A stretch of 64,000 nt of DNA. Origin: Brachymonas denitrificans. Lineage in GTDB: Bacteria; Pseudomonadota; Gammaproteobacteria; Burkholderiales; Burkholderiaceae_C. Position numbers and translations under genes: made by a program. Below, one piece after another: positions 57,707-64,000 of this stretch. The DNA is taken from the NCBI RefSeq assembly GCF_907163135.1, contig NZ_CAJQUA010000001.1:2433001-2497000 (forward strand), written 5' to 3'. The notes below the pieces were generated by a model that made no database searches, had not been told where the DNA came from, and saw nothing but the letters and a program-made list of their open reading frames with translations. Each line of letters begins with the position of its first letter. The first letter of the stretch is position 1.

Positions 57707-59596
57707 TCAGGCAGTTCCCGGAATCGCCAGTTCTTCCTCCGGGATCTCGTTGTCCTGCTCGCCCAGAAAACCGCCGCTCTGGTGCTGCCACAGGCGCGCG
57801 TACAAGCCGCCGCGCGCCAGCAGCTGCTGGTGCGTGCCCTGTTCCACGATCCGGCCCTTGTCGAGCACGATCAGCCGGTCCAGCGCGGCGATGGTGGACA
57901 GGCGGTGTGCAATCGCGATCACGGTCTTGCCTTCCATCAGCTTGAGCAGGCTGCACTGGATGGCGGCCTCCACTTCCGAATCGAGCGCGCTGGTGGCTTC
58001 GTCCAGCACCAGAATCGGGGCGTCCTTGAGCATGACGCGGGCAATGGCCACGCGCTGGCGCTGGCCGCCGGACAGTTTCACGCCGCGCTCGCCCACCTGC
58101 GCCTCGTAGCCGGTGCGGCCTTCGCGGTCGGACAGTTGCAGGATAAAGTCGTGCGCTTCGGCGCGTTCGGCGGCGGCGATCATCTCGGCATCGCTGGCAT
58201 CGGGGCGGCCGTAGAGGATGTTGTCGCGCATGGCGCGGTGCAGCAGCGAGGTGTCCTGCGTGACCATGCCGATATGCTGGCGCAGGCTGTCCTGCGTCAC
58301 GCTGCGCACGTCCTGGCCGTCGATCAGGATGCGGCCGCCCTGCACATCCTGGAAGCGCAGCAGCAGGTTCACCAGCGTGGATTTGCCGGCGCCGGAGCGG
58401 CCGATCAGGCCGACCTTCTCGCCGGGGCGGATGGTGAGGTTGAGCTGTTCGATCACCGGCGCGGCATCGCTGCGGTAGGCAAAGCGCACATCCTCGAAAC
58501 GCACTTCGCCCTGCGTCACTTCCAGCCGCTGCGCATCCGGCGCATCCACCACGGCGCGCGGGCGCGACAGCGTGTTGATGCCGTCCTGGATGGTGCCCAC
58601 ACTCTCGAACAGGCTGGTCATTTCCCACATCACCCAGTGGCTCATGCCGTTCAGGCGCAGCGCCATGGCGCTCACGGCCGCCACGGCGCCGATGCCGACC
58701 TGGCCCTGCATCCACAGCCACAGCGAGAGTCCGCCGGCTGCCAGGATCAGGGCCACCATCAGCACCTGGTTGGCGATCTCGAACAGGCTTACCAGGCGCA
58801 TCTGCGCATAGCCGGTGGCGCGGAACTCGTCCATGGCGGCGCGTGCAAAGCCGGCCTCGCGCTGCGTGTGCGAGAACAGCTTGACGGTGGCGATATTGGT
58901 GTAGGCGTCCGTGATGCGGCCGGTCATGGCGGCGCGGGCGTTGGCCTGTGCCTTGCTGACCATGCCCAGGCGCGGCACGAAATACCAGCAGGCCAGCGCA
59001 TAGGCGATGGCCCACAGCAGGAAGGGCAGCATCAGGCGCAGGTCAAAGCCGGCGGTGAGCAGCAGGATGGTGAGCATGTAGGTGCCCATGCCGATCACCA
59101 CATCGGTGGTGGTGAACAGCGCGTCGCGCACGGCGAGCGCGGTCTGCATGATCTTGGTGGTGATGCGGCCGGCGAATTCCTCGGCATAGAAGGCCATGCT
59201 CTGGCCCAGCATCAGGCGATGGAAGGTCCAGCGCATGCGCATCGGGAAGTTGATGGCCAGTGCCTGGTGCTTGACGATGGTCTGCAGCGCGACCAGCGCG
59301 ATGGAGGCCAGCATGATGCCGGCGAGCCAGCCCAGCGCGGTGCCGTGGGTGGCGAGCAGCTCGGCCGGGCGCACCTCGCTCAGCCGGTCCACCACGCGGC
59401 CCAGGGTGGCGAACAGGAATACTTCGTAGGCGGCGATCAGGGCCGACAGGATGGCCATGCCGGCCAGATAGCCGCGCGCACCGGCCGTCATGCGCCAGAC
59501 AAAGGGCAGAAAGCCCGTGGGGGGAAGCACGGGCTCTGCGGCGGGGTAGGGGGGAAGGCGGCGTTCGAACCAGCTGAACGGGGAAAGACTTGGCAT
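57707..59596 (-). CDS. ABC exporter (fused permease/ATPase)
   Basis: A 629-residue half-size exporter starting MPSLSPFSWFERRLPPYPA. Six membrane segments (about residues 45-340) precede the ATPase with Walker A GRSGAGKST, signature LSGGQRQRVA, Walker B ILVLDEATSALD and the H-loop AIAHRLSTI. It resembles MsbA/multidrug-type exporters. The open frame begins three bases earlier at a TTG (59602), but the ATG is preferred. A TAGCAT ends six bases before the ATG and no ribosome site is seen. Convergent with the glycosyltransferase; substrate unknown, possibly lipid. Confidence 0.93.
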   Translation of the reverse strand: MPSLSPFSWFERRLPPYPAAEPVLPPTGFLPFVWRMTAGARGYLAGMAILSALIAAYEVFLFATLGRVVDRLSEVRPAELLATHGTALGWLAGIMLASIALVALQTIVKHQALAINFPMRMRWTFHRLMLGQSMAFYAEEFAGRITTKIMQTALAVRDALFTTTDVVIGMGTYMLTILLLTAGFDLRLMLPFLLWAIAYALACWYFVPRLGMVSKAQANARAAMTGRITDAYTNIATVKLFSHTQREAGFARAAMDEFRATGYAQMRLVSLFEIANQVLMVALILAAGGLSLWLWMQGQVGIGAVAAVSAMALRLNGMSHWVMWEMTSLFESVGTIQDGINTLSRPRAVVDAPDAQRLEVTQGEVRFEDVRFAYRSDAAPVIEQLNLTIRPGEKVGLIGRSGAGKSTLVNLLLRFQDVQGGRILIDGQDVRSVTQDSLRQHIGMVTQDTSLLHRAMRDNILYGRPDASDAEMIAAAERAEAHDFILQLSDREGRTGYEAQVGERGVKLSGGQRQRVAIARVMLKDAPILVLDEATSALDSEVEAAIQCSLLKLMEGKTVIAIAHRLSTIAALDRLIVLDKGRIVEQGTHQQLLARGGLYARLWQHQSGGFLGEQDNEIPEEELAIPGTA

Positions 59597-59700
59597 GGGC
59601 AAATGCTAGCGAAATGGCCGCGGATGTGCTCGCGGCAGGTCTTTTTTCGGAGGCCGAAGCAAACGCCCCACAGCAGGGTGCGGGGCGTCTCGAGGAGGCG

Positions 59701-59982
59701 TCAATTCAGATCCGAATCCCGTTCCTGACGTTCGGTGATGCGGTCGACCACCGGTTTCAGGCCGGTGTCCTTGCGTCCCTGGCGGCGGTCGTCAACCGCG
59801 TCGTCTGCCTTTTCACGGTCCACCGGATCCTCGTTGGGCTCCAGAGCATCCGGCGATTGGTCGCGCTCGTGCGGCAGCTTGGCCTGATCCTTGGCCTCGC
59901 GCGAGATGTCGATGTCGCGGTCGTCTTTTTCCAGGCTATCCCCGGAGGGTGGCGGCGAACTGGGCTGGGTATCGCTTTGCAT
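59701..59982 (-). CDS. Small, highly charged, disordered protein of unknown function
   Basis: A 93-residue protein starting MQSDTQPSSPPPSGDSLEKD, with GGGAG before the ATG. It is rich in Asp, Glu, Lys, Arg and Pro, with no hydrophobic core, cysteines or recognised domain, and is probably intrinsically disordered. It lies 15 bases after the glycine-zipper gene on the same strand and is likely expressed with it. Function unknown. Confidence 0.6.
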   Translation of the reverse strand: MQSDTQPSSPPPSGDSLEKDDRDIDISREAKDQAKLPHERDQSPDALEPNEDPVDREKADDAVDDRRQGRKDTGLKPVVDRITERQERDSDLN

Positions 59983-59997
59983 GGCTGCTCCCGGCTC

Positions 59998-60543
59998 TCA
60001 GCGGCCGTCGCCGTCGGCATCACCCGGTAGGGCGCGCTCCACGCGGTCCCAGGCGGCGCGACCGGCGCTCTTGGCCTGCTCCCAGCTCAGGCGCGAATCG
60101 CCCTTGAGTTCCTGCCAGTCGCGTTCCAGTTCGGTCTGGGTCTCATCCCAGGTGCGGCCGGCATAGCGTTCGCGACCCTGGTAGCCCAGGCGGTAGGCGG
60201 GGGCGTAATCGTCATAGGTATAGTCGGCCACGTAACCGGGCTGGGTGCGGTAGTTTTCGCCCCAGTAGGTGTTCTCGGGATCGGTGGCCTCCACGGCCGC
60301 ATAGCCGCCGAGTGCGCCCAGCACGGCACCGACGGTGGCGCCGACAAAGGTGCCGACCGGCCCGCCGATCGCGGTGCCGACCACGGCGCCCCCTGCGGCG
60401 CCGGCCACCATGCCGCCGCCCATGGCAACGCTGCCGGCCTCCTTGCTGGCCTCACCGGGGGTCATGCCTTCCTGATGCAGGGGATTGGGATCCTGCGAGG
60501 GTTGGGCGATGGGGGTTTCCTTGAGGGGTTCCTGGACGGGCAT
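59998..60543 (-). CDS. Glycine-zipper protein
   Basis: A 181-residue protein starting MPVQEPLKETPIAQPSQ, with GGAG seven bases before the ATG. Residues about 43-75 form a long glycine zipper (MVAGAAGGAVVGTAIGGPVG and onward) typical of membrane-inserted or outer-membrane stress proteins. The C-terminal half has R/D/W-rich motifs (YRLGYQGRERYAGRTWDETQ, ERDWQELKG, WEQAKSAGRAAWDRV) reminiscent of stress-protein repeats in related bacteria. No signal peptide is evident. The role is unknown; a membrane- or envelope-stress function is a guess. Confidence 0.72.
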   Translation of the reverse strand: MPVQEPLKETPIAQPSQDPNPLHQEGMTPGEASKEAGSVAMGGGMVAGAAGGAVVGTAIGGPVGTFVGATVGAVLGALGGYAAVEATDPENTYWGENYRTQPGYVADYTYDDYAPAYRLGYQGRERYAGRTWDETQTELERDWQELKGDSRLSWEQAKSAGRAAWDRVERALPGDADGDGR

Positions 60544-60727
60544 GGCGCTGCTCCTTGTACTGTGACCGGTCCGCTGCCGCACACCCGATGTGCGCGGCGC
60601 GGAGAGGGTCTTGTCTATGGAGTCAGTGTGCCGCTGCCTGCCTGCCCTGGGTGTCGGGCAAAGACTGCGGGGCTTGTCGGTCCAGTCTGATAGGCAACCT
60701 GTCCCGGAACATGGGACGCGCCCCCGA

Positions 60728-61675
60728 TCAGCCCTGGGCGCGGCGTTCTTCCTTGCGTGCCCAGTAGGTCGCCAGCAATGGCCCGGAAATGTTGTGCCAG
60801 AAGCTGAAGATGGCGCTGGGGACGGCCGCCACCGGGTTGGCCTTGAAATGAACGGCGGCCAGCGCGGCCCCCAGGCCGGAGTTCTGCATGCCGACTTCGA
60901 TGGCGATGGCCTTGTTGTCCGCATGGCTCAGGCCGAGCAGGCGAGCCCCCCAGTAGCCGATCAGGTAACCGAGGCCGTTGTGCAGCATCACCACGGTGAA
61001 GATGAGCAGGCCGGTTTCGGCGATGCGGGCCTGACTGGCAGCGACCACGGCTGCCACGATGGCGACGATGGCGAACACCGATACCAGCGGCGTGAACTCT
61101 GCCACTGCCTTGACGCGTGCGCCCAGCAGAGCCTGGGCGATCAGGCCAAGTGCAATCGGGAACAGAACGACCTTCAGCACGGAGATGAACATGCTGCCTG
61201 CGTCGATGTCGATCCACTCACGCGCCAGCAGATAGAAGATCGCCGGGGTAAGCAGGGGAGCCAGCAGCGTGGATGCGGCCGTGCATGCTACGGACAGCGC
61301 CGTGTTGCCGCGGGCCAGGTAGGTCATCACGTTGGACGCAGTACCGCCAGGGCAGCAGCCCACCAGAATCACGCCGATGGCGATTTCCGGCGGCAGGTTG
61401 AGGCCCTTGGACAGCAGGTAGGCCAGCCCAGGCATCACCACGAACTGCGCGACCACGCCGATCAGCACGGCCTTGGGATGGCGGGCCACCTCCCGGAAAT
61501 CCGCTGTGGACAGCGTGATCCCCATGCCGAACATGACGATGCCGAGCAGCCAGGTGATCCATGGCACGATCCACTTGAAGCCTGCCGGCCACATGAATGC
61601 AGCAGCCGCTGCGAGCAGCACCCAGAGTGCAAACGTCTTCTGGATGAATTGACTGACTTTCTGAAAACCGGACAC
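60728..61675 (-). CDS. Bile acid:sodium symporter (BASS) family transporter
   Basis: About 315 residues starting at a GTG codon ([21 protein letters not shown]), six bases after AGGAGG; the upstream ATG (61735) lacks a site. Nine to ten membrane segments are expected. The family motifs are [29 protein letters not shown] and [16 protein letters not shown], where the conserved Gly/Asn/Gln residues form the sodium sites. Bacterial members carry organic acids, pantothenate precursors or arsenicals; the substrate is unknown. Confidence 0.88.
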   Translation of the reverse strand: MSGFQKVSQFIQKTFALWVLLAAAAAFMWPAGFKWIVPWITWLLGIVMFGMGITLSTADFREVARHPKAVLIGVVAQFVVMPGLAYLLSKGLNLPPEIAIGVILVGCCPGGTASNVMTYLARGNTALSVACTAASTLLAPLLTPAIFYLLAREWIDIDAGSMFISVLKVVLFPIALGLIAQALLGARVKAVAEFTPLVSVFAIVAIVAAVVAASQARIAETGLLIFTVVMLHNGLGYLIGYWGARLLGLSHADNKAIAIEVGMQNSGLGAALAAVHFKANPVAAVPSAIFSFWHNISGPLLATYWARKEERRAQG

Positions 61676-61744
61676 CTCATGCCTCCTGCAAAATGGTTGA
61701 GTTGGGGTTAACCCAGCCTGGATTTTAGGGGGCAAATATCTGGT

Positions 61745-62938
61745 TTATGGTGCCTGTTCCGGTTCCGGAATCTCGAACACCTTGCGCAGATACTTCAGAT
61801 AGCCTTCATCCTCGACCATGGTCTTGCCTGGCGAGTCGGAAATCTTGGCCACCGGCTGGCCGTTGCACTCGATCATCTTCAGCACGATGGACAGCGGCTC
61901 GGGGCCGAGGTCGTTGGTCAGGTTGGTGCCGATGCAGAAGGCGGTCTGGATGCGGCCGTGGAAGCGCTGGAAGATCTCGATGCTGCGCGGCACGGTCAGG
62001 CCGTCGCTGAAGATCAGCAGCTTGGTGCGCGGGTCGCAGCGGTTGGCGGTGTAATGCGCGATCATGCGCTCGCCCCAGCTGAACGGATCGCCGCTGTCGT
62101 GGCGGGCGCCGTCGAACAGCTTGCAGAAGTACATGTCGAAATCGCGCAGGAAGGCGTTCATGCCGTACACGTCAGACAGCGCGATGCCGAGATCGCCACG
62201 GTATTCCTGCGCCCATTTCTCGAAGGCGAACACCTGCGTGTCGCGCAGGCGCGGGCCGAGGGCCTGGCAGGCCTGCAGGTATTCGTGCGCCATGGTGCCC
62301 ATGGGCTTGAGGCCGAGCTGGTGCGCATACATGACGTTGCTGGTGCCGGTGAACTGGCTGCCCGGCTCCGAGCCCAGGCGCTGCTTGAGCAGGGTGAGCA
62401 CTTCGCCGTGCCAGTCGCGCGAAAAGCGGCGGCGCGAGCCGTAGTCGGCAATGCGCAGGTCTTCCAGGCCGGGCTGCTGCATCAGTGCGATCTTGGCGTC
62501 GAGGCGGCGCCGGCCTTCGTCATAGTCCACCTGGGGCGCGGTGTTGCGGAAGTAGACCTCGGCCACGATGGAGAGGATCGGGATCTCGAACAGAATGGTA
62601 TGCAGCCAGGGGCCGCGGATGCGGATGTCGAGCTCGCCGTTGTCCAGCGGAGTGAGGGTGACGGCCTTCTCGTTGAGCTGGAACAGGCCGAGGAAGTCGA
62701 CGAAATCGCTCTTGATGAAGCGCAGGCTCGCCATATAGGCCAGCTCGTCCTCGGTGAAGCGCAGCGAGCACAGGTGGCGGATTTCTTCGCGGATCTCCTC
62801 CATGTAGGGCGCCAGTTGCACGCCCGGGGTCCGGCACTTGAACTTGTACTCGACCTGGGCGCCTGGAAACTGGTGCAGCACCGCTTGCATCATGGTGAAC
62901 TTGTAGAGGTCGGTGTCGAGGAGGCTGTGGATGATCAT
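61745..62938 (-). CDS. pncB: Nicotinate phosphoribosyltransferase
   Basis: A 397-residue PncB starting [36 protein letters not shown], the family opening. The active-site histidine lies in [13 protein letters not shown], and the PRPP-binding region includes [18 protein letters not shown] and [17 protein letters not shown]. It converts nicotinate to NaMN in the Preiss-Handler NAD salvage route with ATP and PRPP. It is the last gene with the usual high GC; the next stretch is clearly AT-richer. Confidence 0.96.
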   Translation of the reverse strand: MIIHSLLDTDLYKFTMMQAVLHQFPGAQVEYKFKCRTPGVQLAPYMEEIREEIRHLCSLRFTEDELAYMASLRFIKSDFVDFLGLFQLNEKAVTLTPLDNGELDIRIRGPWLHTILFEIPILSIVAEVYFRNTAPQVDYDEGRRRLDAKIALMQQPGLEDLRIADYGSRRRFSRDWHGEVLTLLKQRLGSEPGSQFTGTSNVMYAHQLGLKPMGTMAHEYLQACQALGPRLRDTQVFAFEKWAQEYRGDLGIALSDVYGMNAFLRDFDMYFCKLFDGARHDSGDPFSWGERMIAHYTANRCDPRTKLLIFSDGLTVPRSIEIFQRFHGRIQTAFCIGTNLTNDLGPEPLSIVLKMIECNGQPVAKISDSPGKTMVEDEGYLKYLRKVFEIPEPEQAP

Positions 62939-62984
62939 GACCGAGCAACCGTTTTAGACTATTTTGACGTCGTGTTTCAAGAGT

Positions 62985-64000
62985 TCAAGTCAATCTTATT
63001 GAGTTCTTATTGCTATTCTTGCGCTCCTGAGCGCTGAGTTTTGTGCAGCCAGCTTCTATTAGTCGAATGAACTCGGTTGCATCGCTGAAATAATTTCGAA
63101 ATGCGAGGCGAACCTCGTCTTTTGAATCGGCTCGAACCAAGACGATATCATTTTTTGGATACTTTTTCTCAAGTTCGAAGAGTGCCCTAAGGGCGTCCGT
63201 TGCGTCTCTATAGCTCTTTATGTCTAGATCGCCGTTTTCAGAGAAATTGAGAATGGTGTTGCGTTTATCTGAGATTTCAGTTTTTGCTTTGGAGAGTCCT
63301 CGTAAGGTTTGAATCAATGCCAGATCCTCATCCAACGATAAAAAATGATCTATTAATTCGGAGTTGCTTAGGGTAGGATGTGGGCCCGTAGTATTTTCAT
63401 GTGCCCGGGCGAGTATTTCACTCGCTAAAGCCATGGCTATCGCGTATCTAGAGTCGCCTTGTTGGAATTTTGGCTGGCTTTCTGTAATGAAGCCAATTAC
63501 TTCAACTGCCGTTGCCCAAGCATGTTGAACGAGCGTTCTGTACTGAATTTCAATATATAGGCCTGCAAGACTCTTGCCTGTTTCGGAGCGAACATCATAT
63601 TCGTAAACATCATGAATGCCACGATATCCTGTAGATTTTGGGTTATTTATGTAGTTGTATTTTTCGGGGTTGTTTCGTAGTTTGTGATTAAAGCGGGCTT
63701 TATGGAACTTTTCCCGAAATGTATTTAGATCTTTGATATTCTTGAAAATTAGGCGGCACCCGGCAACATCATCCATGCGTGCTAATTGCATCCCTGGATG
63801 ACGCTGAAGTTTGTTGAAAATAGTGTTTCGGCGCTTATGGCGTTGCGCTACTGTTATTTTCTTGCCTTTGGTTCGAAATCGAAGAATGGCCTGAAAAGTA
63901 TTTAATACCCCCCGGTGGGCAGCGCGCCATTTTTCAATTGTTTCGATATCCTCTGGGGTTGCGGTGCCTGTGCGGATCGCTTCTCCTGCACGAGTGACCC
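62985..64000 (-). CDS. RelA/SpoT-domain protein, N-terminal part beyond the window
   Basis: Reverse-strand reading is open from 62985 to the window edge (about 338 residues visible), past the ATG at 63791, so the true start is outside. The synthetase motifs are RMDDVAGCRLIF, STGYRGIHDVYEY and EIQYRTLVQHAWATAVEVI. This pattern fits (p)ppGpp synthetase-type domains, including alarmone-like toxin families in defence loci. The visible part has no TGS or ACT domains, so a long RelA is unlikely. DNA here is markedly AT-richer than elsewhere, with A/T-ending codons, a sign of recent transfer. Confidence 0.82.
   Translation of the reverse strand, partial: VTRAGEAIRTGTATPEDIETIEKWRAAHRGVLNTFQAILRFRTKGKKITVAQRHKRRNTIFNKLQRHPGMQLARMDDVAGCRLIFKNIKDLNTFREKFHKARFNHKLRNNPEKYNYINNPKSTGYRGIHDVYEYDVRSETGKSLAGLYIEIQYRTLVQHAWATAVEVIGFITESQPKFQQGDSRYAIAMALASEILARAHENTTGPHPTLSNSELIDHFLSLDEDLALIQTLRGLSKAKTEISDKRNTILNFSENGDLDIKSYRDATDALRALFELEKKYPKNDIVLVRADSKDEVRLAFRNYFSDATEFIRLIEAGCTKLSAQERKNSNKNSIRLT

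Overview
This window is a GC-rich bacterial chromosome segment (by eye about two thirds G+C), tightly packed on both strands. Gene content and order (fur / bamE-dapB-exbBD, leuS-lptE-holA, recA-recX, mreBCD-mrdA facing gatCAB, queA-tgt, a split nrdD with nrdG) fit a betaproteobacterium of the order Burkholderiales, most likely family Comamonadaceae. That placement is inferred from content and order, not from a search. I see no rRNA, tRNA, CRISPR array or insertion sequence. Nearly all genes are core genes. The exception is the last kilobase, which is clearly AT-richer and enters a RelA/SpoT-domain gene cut by the window edge; it looks like the rim of an acquired island.

Layout. 1-3.5 kb: the 5' end of glcE, fur, then bamE, dapB, exbB and exbD. 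3.5-6.7 kb (minus strand): a TauD/TfdA-type dioxygenase, glutathione reductase and a higBA toxin-antitoxin pair with a clear operator. 6.8-11 kb: leuS, lptE, holA. 11-16.4 kb: an MscS-type channel, proA, recX-recA with a LexA box, and a MarR regulator. 16.4-22.4 kb: a transglutaminase-like protein, a LysR regulator and the operon it probably controls (acyl-CoA dehydrogenase, APH-fold kinase, histidine phosphatase, SDR). 22.3-27.3 kb: the mreBCD-mrdA cell-shape operon. 27.5-30.9 kb: gatCAB. 31-35.4 kb: a BenE-type transporter and the anaerobic ribonucleotide reductase genes. The glycyl-radical part of NrdD is a separate small gene, separated from the body by ten copies of a 7-bp repeat, and the promoter carries one FNR box and two NrdR boxes.

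35.5-46.5 kb: gshB, then a respiratory block. It holds an octaheme cytochrome c of the tetrathionate reductase family with a membrane cytochrome b, a sigma54-dependent activator, a complete cytochrome bd operon (cydP-cydA-cydB-cydX-ybgE) behind a near-consensus sigma54 promoter, a DUF302 protein, an SQR-like flavoprotein and a rhodanese. Together they suggest coping with reduced sulfur compounds or low oxygen; this is inference.

46.6-64 kb: tgt, a small membrane protein, queA, recG, a NUDIX hydrolase, a TauE/SafE exporter, a DUF4010/MgtC-like membrane protein, an atypical pyruvate kinase homologue, a GT4 glycosyltransferase behind a Pho-box-like repeat, an ABC exporter, two small stress-type proteins, a bile-acid-symporter-family transporter, pncB and the partial RelA/SpoT-domain gene. 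A recurring motif is a -10-like hexamer six or seven bases before the ATG (leuS, gshB, recG, tgt, higB, the ABC exporter), which suggests leaderless mRNAs.
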